Part shown: positions 21,761 to 33,115 of the stretch, one piece after another
How positions within the stretch are numbered: the stretch's first letter is position 1
Layout: each line of letters starts with the position of its first letter
Source: Eutreptiella sp. 'Long Island Sound 2002'
Lineage: Eukaryota > Euglenozoa > Euglenophyceae > Eutreptiales > Eutreptiaceae
DNA length: 64,000 nt
Direction of reading: 5' to 3'
Assembly: GCA_964036045.1 (NCBI GenBank)
Contig: OZ038380.1
Location: forward strand, 68,742,186-68,806,185
Translations under genes and position numbers: made by a program
Notes under the pieces: model-generated
What the model saw: only the letters and a program-made list of their open reading frames with translations
Databases searched by the model: none
What the model was told of the DNA's origin: nothing

Positions 21761-23395
21761 CCAACCACGACGACCTACTTCGAACCCCCGGCTCCCCGGG
21801 AGAGCGCAAGCTCAACCGAGTCAGCAGGCGTGAGTGTGCGCCACGGCATGCGAGTCCCGTAGCACGTGCTTCTTCAAGTCGCTTCACGCCTACTGAAAAC
21901 CATCCCAGGTGGGCATGCCTGCAGGACAGGGCCTTTGGCCTGGCTCCCGGCCCCTGGGCCCCAGAATCCAGAGGTTGATGAGGATGTGCGATGAAACCCT
22001 CCCCCACGTAACATCCGCCCGAAGGAGAGGAATGTGAGACTTCGGTCGAACATGGGTTACCTCTCTGGGCAGAACCCGCTGTAGGGTACTGCTCGCGGCG
22101 ACCGCGCCCTTCCCCCATGTGGGGGGCCGCTTTGCGGGGGCACGTGCAGTAGGGCTGTGGATTGGTGAGCAAAAGCCCCTTGGTAAGACCCCCCTGCGGG
22201 GCAACCCCAGTCCCGAGTCGACCTACCCTACCTACCTAAACTTAATGGCAGCCAATGTGACATGGAAACAATCCTTGACACTCACGACACTCACGATACG
22301 TAATGAATTCACCGCACTGCACGGAACTCACCACACTTTCTGCACGGGTAAACAAATTGTCAATTAATTAATGATTGCACAAGCGTCGCACAGTAAAATT
22401 GTGGTAGAGGATGTTGTAAAATTGTTCGAAAAGAGAAGAGAAGAGAGAAGCCATTCACTCAGAGGTGATATCATGCAAACACATGGGGTAATAAATGCAC
22501 ACCGTTTGTGAATCACGTGTATTGTGTGTGACCATGCGGGGTGGGGAGGGGTAGAACAACCAAAACACAAAACATGTCAGGTCTCTGGCCTGCACCTAAC
22601 TGGAATGGTTACCTCTATTACAGTACCGGCGCTTCAAAGCGCCTCCCCTCACTTACCCTGCCCTACAGGGGGAGAACCGGGGATACTAAGCCGGGATTTA
22701 CGTGGCCCACTAACACCAGTGAATTTGTGATTGAATATTCAAAGTGCGGGAAGAGGGGGAGATACCGAAAACGGAATTACAAAGCATACTGGCTTTTGGG
22801 CCAAACGTTGGGTGTCACCGCACCTCTGATAATGGTGCCAGCCCAATTTCAGGGCTCCTCCTCATCCCCAACACCTAGGGGAAGAACGGAAGGCACTAAG
22901 ATAACCCGGGGGTGGCCACCAACACTACACTTATGGGAAAACAACAAAGTCAGGGTCGCATGTTGCGTCCCGAAGCTCGGGGGTAAGACTAGCTACCCCT
23001 TTGTCCCCGAAAATGTCCCCTTTCCAAAAGGAAATGAACGGAGGCAGTAAATTGACCAGTGGGTATCCACCAATACTAAGTGGTAACTCCGACGCATACC
23101 GGGAGGGTGGGGTAGGTGCGGAGGCGTTTGAGGGCAGAAAAGGCAATATACCCTTCTACTTCCACACCCAGAGCGACGCCGCTGCTGAAAGTGACCCGGC
23201 GGGCCGGGGCCCGGGGTGTGGAGATGTGGTTTATTGAAGAACTGAGAGAACTAAGGGGGGTTGAGGTTGGTGTGCCGTTTAATTGTGCAATTTGTTCAGT
23301 TGGTTAGATGGAACAAATTGAAAATCATGGTGTGTTTGTTGGTGTCTTGTGATTTGTTTCAAAGTCAGAGAAGCCCGGGGGGGGGGGGGGGGCTC
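21761..23395. other. Unassigned intergenic stretch
   Basis: I see no gene I can support. It includes a G/C-rich part (21780-22210), an AT-rich part (22210-22520) and a part with several short Gly/Pro-rich frames on both strands (22520-23240), none with a recognisable domain. A G run of about 17 bases lies just before the minisatellite at about 23377. Confidence 0.35.
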
Positions 23396-23825
23396 TCAAG
23401 CGCCCATTGCAAGCGCCCACTTGTAGAGCGCCTTTGAAGCGCCCACTTGGGGAGCGCAACTCAACTGCCCACTGCAAGCGCCCACTTGAGAAGTGCCTTT
23501 GAGGCGCCCACTCGGGGAGCGCAACTCAAGCGCCCATTGCAAGCGCCCACGTGAAGAGCGCCTTGGAAGCGCCCACTGCAAGCGCCCACTTCAGGAGCGC
23601 ATCTCAAGCGCCCACTGCAAGCGCCCACCTGAAGAGCGCCTTCGAAGCGCCCACTGCAAGCGTCCACGTGAAGAGCGCCTTTGAAGTGCCCCCTGCAAGC
23701 GCCCACGTGCAGAGCGCCTTTGAAGCGCCCACTGCAAGCGCTCACTTGAAGAGCGCCTTTGAAGCGCCCACTTCGGGAGCGCAACTCAAGCGCCCAATGC
23801 AAGCAAACACGTGAAGAGCGCCCAA
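23396..23825. repeat. 39-bp minisatellite
   Basis: The unit is roughly GAAGCGCCCACTGCAAGC plus a GCCCACGTGAAGAGCGCCTTT half, 39 bases in all, repeated about ten times with point changes and some half-units. Both strands read as repetitive peptides with no family. The unit is itself built from two related halves with the core AGCGCCCAC. Confidence 0.85.
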
Positions 23826-24539
23826 CACATGGCACTCATAAGGCGCCTCGGAGGGTTATGCTTCACAAATCAGACATACAAAGCAAGAGGGAAAGTATGG
23901 TTGGCAACCCCGATTAGCCCCGTGTGACCCAAATGAGTGAGGGTCAGGTTTGTTTTGAGGTTAGTCGAAATCAAATTTTACCCCATGACCCAATAACACC
24001 ACGAGTGGTGTGGGGGTTTAAAGGAAGGATCGAGATATCATATAAAAAAACATGTCAAAAAAATCCAATCTTAAGTGTCTTCTCCTTTTTGCAAACCATG
24101 TTGTTCCTAAATACATTTTCAAGTCCCCATAGGGCCACCAATAGAAGCAAAACAAAAAGATTCAAAATTGAAACAAGGGTGGCTCTTCTCATTTAACGTG
24201 AGACCAAATAAAGCCCAAGACAAGGGACTTGTATTTTGCAAAAAGCAAAACAAACACTCCTTATTTCAAAGCCACCACCAAAAGACGAAAAGGCTTGTCT
24301 GAGTGATTTTGTCAAGTCTCCAAAAAGCCACCAAAACAAGGAAGAAATCCAAAAGGAAAGCAAAGGTGGCTCTCCTCACTTAAACGTGAGGGCAAAGAAG
24401 CCCAAAGATAGGGACTTATTTTGAGGGGTGGGGATGATGAAATCGGTATCAGAGTGGATTCATCAAGGGTTGGGAGGGAGGGGTACTCAAAAAGGTGAGG
24501 AAACCTTAAAAAACACCCCTCTCACTCTCCCTAACAAGC
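23826..24539. other. Unassigned AT-rich intergenic stretch
   Basis: No gene seen. Two short blocks at about 24180-24235 and 24370-24425 resemble each other (ACGTGAG, AAGCCCAAGA, GGGACTTRTTTT), suggesting a decayed local duplication. Confidence 0.4.
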
Positions 24540-25045
24540 GTCCAAGCGAGCGCTCTTCAAGCGCCACGTGAGCGCTTCCCAAGGTTCTCCAAGCTTCATT
24601 GAAGGCGTCATCGAACGTGTTTGCACCAAACTCGACAAATACGTTTTGCGATGCGTTCTCCAAGCTTCGTTGAACGTGTTTTCCAAGGCATTTGCACCAA
24701 ACTCGACGAACGCGTTTTGCAACGCGTTCTTCAAGCCTCAGTGAACGCGTTTTCCAAGGCATTTGCACCCAACTGGACGAACGCGTTTTCCAACGCGTTG
24801 TTCACGCCTCATGTGATGCGTTTATGAAAGCGCTTGCACCAAAGTTCACAAATGCGCTTTGAAACGCGTTCTCCAAGCCTCATTTGACGCTTTTATCAAA
24901 GTTCTTGCACCAAAGTTGACAAACGCGTTTTTGAACGCGTGCTCCAAGCTTCATTGAAGGCGTTCTCGAACGTGTTTGCACAAATCTCGAGGAAGGCTTT
25001 TTTGAACGTGTTCACCTTGCCACATTGAACGCGTATGCATCAAAT
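24540..25045. repeat. 71-bp minisatellite
   Basis: Three successive units counted by hand, beginning ACAAATACG, ACGAACGCG and ACGAACGCG, are each 71 bases long. The array contains about seven units. Each carries AACGCGTT-type palindromes, CTCCAAGC and TTGCACCAAA. Frames across it on both strands are repeat-driven. Confidence 0.8.
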
Positions 25046-26313
25046 TCAACAAGCAAATTTTCTCCAAGCTTTACCAACTCATTCCAACCAAGGCCCTTAA
25101 AGGCAAAGAACCCATAAAGAATGCATACAAGCAATGAATGGCAATGATATGAAATGGACATGAGAGGTACAAATGCAAAGTTGATTCCGATATCCCAAGT
25201 CATTCGCACCAGATCCACATTCATTGAAATCATCCCCACATCCCCAAAGAACGCCGAAGCCACCACAAGTTACCTTGCTGAGGGAACGCAAGCTATGATA
25301 GTTTTGTAATCCCAAAGTGGATTCCTCTATGATTCTGATTCCAAGAGCAAGGCACCAGGCAATGACGAACTCCTTGATAAGCTTGTTTTAACTCCAGAAC
25401 CCAACGGAGGATCCAAACTGTCATTTGCCTGTCATAGGGTCTACAAGCAAACATATGAGTACAAACTACACATCTGAGCATACCAAAACCTGAATTATCA
25501 CCGTAACGAATTCTGAGCGTGTTGTAATCTTTGAACTACCTTAAAATCGACATTCCCATTACCCTAATCCCAGATCTTGATCTAAATCCTGACTTACATT
25601 TAACTATTGCTCAGCACGCGAGTCCCTCTTAGTGTGCACGTGCTCCGGACCGCGTCTGTTACCAAACCCATAATCCCATCCCAATAGGTGAAGAAGTCAC
25701 GAGGTTAAGGGTTAATTAGCCGACTCTATACTGGTCTATTGCAATGAGCTATCCTTATGCCATGACATACTACAGTTGGACAAAGGAGGGATAGTGGATC
25801 ACCAACCGTGTTCGACCAATGACATGGATTCACCGAAGTGTTCGACCAATGACATGAATTCACCGAAGGTCACTGGAGGAAGAGGGCAACTGAGAGGTTC
25901 ATAACCAGGGCATAAGTGCCATTCTCCACCTTTAGCATGTTCACCCATTGCACGTGCACACACCATGTTCAACACACACAATTACCAAATGTTGACCCTC
26001 TTTGATTCCATGGGACGTCAAGTTGTCATGACACATGCAAAGCAAACAAATGATAAGCCAAGGTATGAACAATTGCTTTGCCTTGCGGAGCAACGACCGA
26101 GTTACTTTCTTCCCTTCCGGTGTGCCTACCTCAGCCACATCCACTTCCACTTCACTTCCACTAGGCCTCCTCCAGCTTCAAGGGACTCGTGGTCCCCCAT
26201 GCACGTAGGCGTGGCAATGCCGAAGCAGATGCGCCAATGAACGTACACCGGTCTCCTCCCACGTGCAGTGATGCACCCAAGGTTGACAGCCGCTGTAGGC
26301 GGAGGCACCATAC
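25046..26313. other. Unassigned intergenic stretch left of E3
   Basis: No gene recognised. A direct repeat of GTTCGACCAATGACATG with a shared CACCGAAG tail lies at about 25809 and 25839. The last bases, TAGGG at 26314-26318, form the target duplication of E3. Confidence 0.4.
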
Positions 26314-26318
26314 TAGGG
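26314..26318. repeat. E3 target-site duplication, left copy (TAGGG)
   Basis: TAGGG immediately precedes the AGTAAG start of the 5' LTR. The identical five bases immediately follow the CTTTCT end of the 3' LTR at 36926-36930. Five bases is the usual duplication length for Ty3/gypsy integrases. Confidence 0.85.
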
Positions 26319-27026
26319 AGTAAGAAGAAGTCACTGCCATGTCTTTCTTGGAGGGCTTGATCCAGGCCAAGCCCCCCTTAAAACTCTTTTGTTGATGCTA
26401 AGACAAACTTAAGTGTTTTTATCTCTCTTGTGTTGCCTAAAGTACATTTCTCAAAGTAACTAGGGTTGTGACCCTAGCCCCCCATGAAGTTCACCCCTAC
26501 CACTCAACTGAGCGGAGGTACCTTCCTTCATGGAGGATATACCGAAGTAAAACAGGCATTTCATGCTTTAGGCCTTGGAGGTTAAGCCTAGTGGTCTCCC
26601 ACCCCAAGACCCCTATACTCAATTGTTTCTACCACTTATTGTGGTCCTACTTTGTAACTGTTTCTGAATTCAGTTGCTTGGCCAAGTCATTTTCTGTGTG
26701 GTCCTGACGTCTTTGCCCCTCAGTCCTAACCAGCACCATTTCACCCAAAAGAGTGCACATGAAGTGCCTAATGCAACCTCTGAGGCAAGAGTCAGACCAA
26801 TTTTCATATAAAATCTTTTGTATTAACCATTTGTGATTGAATCTATGTGTATATTCCTGCTTTGTCTATCTGCAGCCCTTCTGTGTTACACTGGATTCCA
26901 AAACCAATCATTGATTCGATCCACATCCTGTCCTTGCTCTACTTGCTGCTTTGGTTGGGGTTTTCAACTACAAAACCTGCAGGAATACATCAAAATATCT
27001 AGGGCATAATTCAAGGACATCTTTCT
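26319..27026 (+). repeat. E3 5' LTR (708 bp)
   Basis: Same length as the 3' LTR (36218-36925), with only about a dozen or so differences noticed by eye. The ends are AGTAAG and CTTTCT, not TG...CA. A possible TATA box TATAAAA is at 26807-26813 and the telobox-like palindrome at 26460-26477. The end abuts the primer-binding site. Confidence 0.92.
26807..26813 (+). promoter_or_regulatory. Possible TATA box of the E3 5' LTR
   Basis: TATAAAA about 490 bases into the LTR, at a place consistent with a U3/R boundary. The 3' LTR of the same element has TATACAA here, and the E2 and E4 LTRs have TTAAAA, so the assignment is tentative. Confidence 0.35.
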
Positions 27027-27038
27027 GGTAGCAGAGGC
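27026..27038 (+). promoter_or_regulatory. E3 primer-binding site
   Basis: TGGTAGCAGAGGC starts with the last LTR base. It is identical to the site in E1 and in E6. It is complementary to an initiator-type tRNA with a CCUCUGCUACCA 3' end. Confidence 0.85.
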
Positions 27039-27107
27039 AGTCCCTTGTGACCTTTTGAACCGACCCTGAGAAGAAGTGCAGCACAAAAGCTCAACAACAA
27101 GTTCATC

Positions 27108-28925
27108 ATGTCCACGCCAAGCGTCAGGACCTGGCCTATCAGAACTGTCCAAGTGCAAATGGGCAGCATGACCCACCCGATGAGTGAACCACCATACCGA
27201 GCTCCACATCATCTCAGTGGCGCATCTGGGTCCCAGGGAGATCCAGAACGCAGAAGGGCGGAAGAAAATAAAGGCCTTACCACCGAGGCCTTAGCAGCAC
27301 GGTGCCCTGGATCATACGGCCGAGCTGTTGGCCAAACTCCTGTCTGGATCAGAAGATCCAGATGTGACGGCCCTATCGGAGGCCATTAAGGCTAAACTGG
27401 ATATTGCAGAACCCTTACCCAAGCCAGAGTTGCCCTCTCTCTCTCCAGGACTGAGTACCCTGGCCGAAGATCTCAAGAGATCAAGGATCTCAAGGCTGTT
27501 GCCTAAGGTCACCTGCCCCAGCCCCTTTCACCCCCGTGCCAGGACTGTGCCTATGGCTGATCTACAGGACGTGCCTGTCACAGAGAGTGAGAGAAGAGGG
27601 CTGTCAGCCCTGGCCCCTCTTGCCGGCGTGTCGCCTTCAGGCCTAACTCCGGGGGGTGGGAAGACGGGCAGACCAATTGCCCAGGCGAACATCCAGCTGG
27701 AACTGCCGGAGTTCGACCCCAAAAATCTGCCTGAATGGGCAGAAGAATTTGCAGAGGTCCTTTTGTCGACTGGCCAATCCCATGTGGATGTGGCCACCAA
27801 ATGTTCATTGCTAAAACGCTCATGCAAAAAGAAATTTTTGCAAAAACAGGTCAAACGGATTGTGAAAACCTGTTCTACCTGGGCAGAGGTACTCCTGAGG
27901 TTAGAGAAAACATTCCCAGTCTATGAGACTGACCTCAGCGTACGCACACAGATCGAGGAGCTACCTATGCTCCCGGAGTTTCCATCCGCTGCGCGAATTT
28001 CTGAGTATGTGTGCGACTTGGAGTACTTGTTTTCGAGGATGAACGTGGGCTCCTACGGAGCCACTGAGCCCCACCTGTGGCTCATGAGTAAGATCCCCCA
28101 GCGTACGTGGGATGATTGCCGCTCCACCTCTGAGAGGAAGAGCAGGACCCACTCGTACGATGAACTTGTGGATCTCTTGATTGAGCTAGCTCTTGAGAGA
28201 GAGAATGACTCCCACATGGAGAAATTCCTCAAGAAGCATTTGGGACGAGGTGGTACCCCTACCCCCGAACGTGGCGAAGGGAAGGGGCATAAAATTCCCA
28301 CCAACACCAACCAGGGAGGTGGTAAAGGGAGGGGCAACCTACGTGCCATGAACGAGGTTCAACCTGATGCAGGCACACCCCCCCTGTTCTACTGCCGACC
28401 TGTCAATGACAAGGGGGGACCTTGTCATGCCTCTGACTGCGATCTCCGCAGTGGCTGTATGCTGCAGATGAAACGTCAGCAGCACACCAAAGATGGGAAA
28501 CAGGTGACCCATCAGGACCATTTCAGGTGTACCATCACCTGTGGCTACTGTGGCAAACGTCGTCACTACGAGGACGAATGCCACATCAAGAAACGCGAGA
28601 GTGACAAACTCAAGCGTCAGGAGGCGGAGCGCCAGAAGACCCAGACGCCCGCCAGAAATCCCTCAAACGGGGATAAAGGTGGTAAAGGAGGTGGCAAAGG
28701 GGGTGGCAAAACGGGACCCCCTAACCCCCAGAGGCGCTCATCAGCGCCCGTTGCAACACCCACTCCTGCAGCTACACCCGCTCCCGCAGGTGACCCCAAG
28801 AAACGCCCACCCAAGGAGATAACGCTACCCCTGAGGGGAATAATTCCAAGAAGAGACTCTTGGCCTGGATGGCCAAGTCCCTCATGGCTGCAGGGGTGGA
28901 TGTGAAATTCCCTGCTGAGGAATAG
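27108..28925 (+). pseudogene. E3 Gag, frameshifted, ending at a UAG
   Basis: The start ATG at 27108 (MSTPSVRTWPIR) parallels the E1 start. A shift before about 27310 moves the frame to one that is open to 28905. That frame holds the capsid-like region (FDPKNLPEWAEEFAEVLL, TKCSLLKRSCKKKFLQKQVK, EPHLWLMSKIPQRTWDDC, KSRTHSYDELVDLL), a Gly/Lys-rich stretch and a CCHC knuckle C-x2-C-x4-H-x4-C (CGYCGKRRHYEDEC at about 28552-28593). A basic KKRESDKLKRQEAERQ region follows. A late shift near 28840 means the true end, GVDVKFPAEE at TAG 28923-28925, is read in another frame. Gag would package the RNA and build the particle. Confidence 0.85.
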
Positions 28926-29125
28926 GGGGGCGGCTCCGAAGAGGAGGACTTGGTTTTCTGGATCCTCGTGAAAATCGGGGGTCAGGTTTTTCGAGCGGTG
29001 CTTGATACCGGTGAGACACTTTCCATAGTGGCCCGGCGCCTGCATAAGACTTACAGGAAAACTAAGACCGTGGCCATAAGAGTAGGGGATGGGCGTACCA
29101 TCCATTCTTTGGGGGGGGTCGAGTG
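28926..29125 (+). pseudogene. E3 aspartic protease, N-terminal part
   Basis: In frame after the UAG: GGGSEEEDLVFWILVKIGGQ, then the active site LDTGETLSIVARRL and DGRTIHSLGG. The residue after DTG is Glu where E1 and E2 have Ala. A length change in the G run at about 29111-29118 shifts the frame and ends this part after GGVE; the remainder (ICLGDKTVTQH, IGTDFLRR) opens the next frame. Confidence 0.82.
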
Positions 29126-32100
29126 ATGATATGTCTGGGCGACAAAACCGTGACCCAACACTGCAGAGTGTTGGACACTGACGCCTTTGACATCGTCATT
29201 GGCACCGACTTTCTACGAAGAAACCCCCAGGAAAAAATGCTGTCCCTACAGCGTCCCTATTCTTTGCACTGCGACTTTGGCAGTGGGATATTCTCCGTTC
29301 CTTTGGAGCTGTCAGGACGAAAAGAGTCTGGGCTGCGCTACGCAGCCAAGACGAACTATCGTACTGAAAACTACCAACTGGCCCGTCACGTTCTTGAAAA
29401 TGGACTGGCGGCCCTACAGGTAAACCTGGATGAGATCCAGGTGGAATTGTTTGCGAGCCAACAACAGCACATCATGCAGTTGTACTGCTCGAAACAACTG
29501 AACAATGCTTTCCGTTTCTTCTGGAAAGCAATGGGCCTAGCGTATGCTAACCCTCCCTTCTCCCTGCTCGCGAAGGTTCTAACCAAAATCGCTGTTGAGG
29601 GAGGAAGGGTTGTTATGTGCACCCCTGACTGGGGTTGCTCTGGTGAACATGCTTACTGGCGCCGTATGCTAGATCAAATGACAGTGGGAAGAGTGCAACT
29701 CCCCGACGGCCCCATCTATGTGCCTGAGGACTCAGACACCGCTATGCAGGCCCCTGAGTGGGCCAGTTTCCTGTCCATCGTCGATGGATCTCTCAATCCT
29801 GTACCCCTGTGTGACCTAGACCAGGTGCTACTAAAGGAGGTCATGGCCGAAAATCGTGGCCTGACCCTTTATGATCTCAAAAATCGATCTCCTGAGCACC
29901 TATCTGCCACACTTACAGGGTGTGAGTCTCCCGATGACTATCTGGAACCTGCAGCTGTAAAGGAGGATGCTGACGACCAACTGTCTGAGATCGCCAGCAC
30001 TATTCCCTCTGTTGATCCCAGCTGTGTTGACCTAAAACATAGTGCTTTCCTAGCCCAGCTGTTGCTAGAGGAAGTAGATCTAGAGTCAACCTCTGAACCC
30101 GCTTCCCCTGTTGGAAAGCCAGTGCTACACATGCAGCCTGTGCACACAGGTGAACCCGTGGCCCGGAGTGCTGATGCTCTGGCGCGGCCTGCTGCTAATA
30201 ACATGCCATTGTCTGAGCATGACACTCAAGAACTCCGGCGGCTGTTGTACCTGAAGGCTGAAGGTATTGAGCGCCAAGAGCGGCTGCAATACCTCAGACA
30301 GACCTGGAAATACTCCATCTGGTCTGAAGAGGACGATGAGTCCTATACGCTGCCTGATCCTGAGATACCTCTAGTGTATTCTCTACACTATGGGCAGCAA
30401 TGTCCCCCTGAGTGGGACGATGGTACTGTACCTGCCGAAACTGCTGATCGGCATAAAGAGAAAGAACATGGAAAAAGCAACCTCCATGCTGAGGAGGATT
30501 TCCTTCAGAAACTCGAGAGTCTTAACCTTGACCCCCGCCTGAAGAATCTGCTGGTAACCTATGAGGAGGTATTCGGCGCCTTGCCGCTTCCCCTTTCTTG
30601 TAAAAAACTGGTCCAGATGGACCTGAAATTGAAACCAGAATTTGAAAAGACGCGAGTGAGGCGTCGTGCCTATCCCGCTCCACAGGAACAGATGGAAGAA
30701 ATCGAGCGCCAGATCCAAGAATGCATTGATGCTGGCCTCGTTGAAGAGGATAAACACGGGGACTATCCCCATCACTGCAGTCCCTGTTTCCTTGTTGCTA
30801 AACCAGGGTCGACTGCCCTACGTCTTGTTGTAGACTATGGTGAGGTCAACAAGAAAACCCAGAACCACTCAGGGAGTATTCCTAACATGGAAAACACCCT
30901 GGAGCGTATTGCCAAATGCAGGTATAAGACCAAAGTGGACAAACGCTCTGGTTTCTGGCAGGTGGACCTAACCGCCGCAGCTCAAGAGCTGTTGGCCTTT
31001 ATAACACCTAAGGGTCGTGTCTTCAAGTGGAAGGTTATGCCTTTCGGGGTGGCTAATGCCCCAGCGCTCTTCCAGGAGCTTATGAACAAAATTTTGTACA
31101 TACTGAGGCGCAGGCCTCTAGTACAAGAGTTGATTTCTCGAGGTGCAGAAATGGAGGCTCACATCGACGACGTGAGTTTGGGTACTAATACCAAAGAGGA
31201 CCATGTCCTTCTCCTCCGTGAATTTTTCATTGTCTGTCAAGAAAACCATCTCCGAATCAAACTCGAAAAATGTGAGTTTATGAAAGAGGAGATGGAGTAT
31301 TTGGGATTCGACATGGGGTATGGCTGGTGGAAACCAGCCGCGTCTAAGATGCAGCCCCTACAGGACATGCAGATTCGCGATGACCCTAAGAAGGGTCTAC
31401 ACGATGTGAGGAGTTTTGTGGGCGCCTGTAATTTCTATCGGCGTCACATCCACAATTTTACTTACTCCTCTGCACCCCTCACTGACCTGATCAAGAAACC
31501 TACTCCCAGGAGGTGGACATCCAGAGAGGAAGAGTGTTTCCAGGAGTTGAAGAAGAAAATTGCCTCCGCCAACTGCCTGGGAGTGCCCCGCCCTGAGGGC
31601 GAAATAGTCCTGATCACTGATGCCAGTGATGTAGGGGGGGGTGGTACGATCTACCAATGGCAGGAGCTTAACCCCGCTGAACTAACCCACTGCCATTATC
31701 ATACTACTGGACTGAACCTTGATGGTTCGTTGAAACATGACTATCCTACCAGTGAGTGGCGACTGGTACCACTAGGACAGTGGAACTGAAAATGGAACCA
31801 AGCGCGTTCCGGGTACAGCACCTATGACCAGGAACTCCTGACCGGTATGTTGGTGCTATCGTCACAATCCCGACTCCCGGGATCTAACCCTATTGTCTGG
31901 CTGTGTGACCAGGAGCCTGTGAAGTCTTTTCAGAAGGGCCCACCACCAGAAAAAGCAAAGCTAAAACGGTGGTGGACTTACCTGAGCCAGTTCAGGCTGA
32001 CAGTGCATCATATCCCCGGGATTAAGAATGAACTGTCTGACTATATATCGCGCAACAACTTCGATGCGCTTATTGGTGAGAGCTCTGAGGCGCTCGCCAA

Positions 32101-33115
32101 AGAGGCTTTCCAGCGTATGGATGTCCAGCTTGACCTGTCCATGCGCACTGCTGGAATCTTGGAGGGTTGGAGTCTAACCGACTATCAGTCAGAGTATGAA
32201 GAAGATCTCCAAACCCTCAGCACTGGTCTCGAACCCCATGTCATTGACGGGCACCAGTGGTATAAAAACAATCAGTACATCTTCTACGAGGACCGAATTG
32301 TTGTGCCTGAGGCACGACTGGATGGGTGCCTACGGTGGTCCCATCTGAGTTCTGGTCACACTGGCGCTAATCGCTCAGTGGACTTCTTCCGTTAGTGTTT
32401 CTACTCTAGTCTAACCCTGACTGAACTGAGGTCGCGTATGCAGACCATTGTGGATGCTTGTGGCTGTCATGCCAGCAAGCAGAGCGACAGTAGGGATAGG
32501 GGCCTGATCTCCAGCTTACCCATACCCTATTGTGCTAACTCTCTTCTCTGGGTAGATTTCATCCACGGCCTACCACGCTTTGGCGGCTATGATAGTTGCC
32601 TCGTGGTCACCTGTGGTCTATCTCACTTCACCCGAGTGTTCCCTTGTAATAAGAAAATCATAGGTGAGCAGACTGTGAAAATATTGGTCGAACAATGGTT
32701 CGAACCCTATGGAGCACCTAAGCAGGTGCACTCTGATGAAGATGTACGCATCCGCAGTGACACTGGGTGGTACAAACGAGTGCTAAATGCCCTCAAAGTG
32801 GAGGTAACCACAGATGTGCCCTATACCCACATGTCTCCACCTCTCTGTGAGAGACAGAACCGTGTGGTGGAGCAAAACTTAAGAATCCTGATGAAACAGG
32901 AGCGCACCAAGGACTGGGTACGCCTAGTGCCCTGGGCAGTGCTGTCCATGAACTCACAGCGGAGCTCTTCTACAGGTTTCAGCCCCCACGAACTGTTCCA
33001 TGGGGGACGACCTGCTTGGTTCTTCAAAACCCCCTTTCCTGAGGACTTCAAGAGCCTGTGGGAGATTGGCTGGAACACAAGCAGTCTCTGGCTAACCAGC
33101 CCGGTACTAACCTGA
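29123..33115 (+). pseudogene. E3 Pol: protease end, linker, RT, RNase H, integrase (two in-frame stops)
   Basis: One reading frame runs from 29123 to 33115, broken by TGA at 31787-31789 (Trp in sister copies) and TAG at 32393-32395 (Glu in sisters). It holds the linker, RT (SPCFLVAKPGS, VVDYGEVNKKTQ, KVDKRSGFWQVDL, VMPFGVANAPALF, active site HIDD at 31160-31171), thumb and RNase H (LITDASDVGGGG). The integrase has an H-x4-H/C-x-C zinc region, Asp in VDFIHG, HSDED and Glu in CERQNRVVEQ. A frame shift at about 33060 leads to the C-terminal frame. The product would copy and integrate the element. Confidence 0.88.

Noticed and set aside
20571-21833. Several long frames on both strands, Trp/Cys/Gly-rich or Thr/Pro-rich
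   Set aside because: They are produced by the 378-bp satellite composition and occur on both strands in several frames.
23396-23835. Repetitive peptide frames on both strands
   Set aside because: The 39-bp unit is a multiple of three, so every frame without a stop stays open. No start context or homology.
23396-25045. CRISPR array
   Set aside because: Repeat units are contiguous and degenerate with no unique spacers, and the context is eukaryotic.
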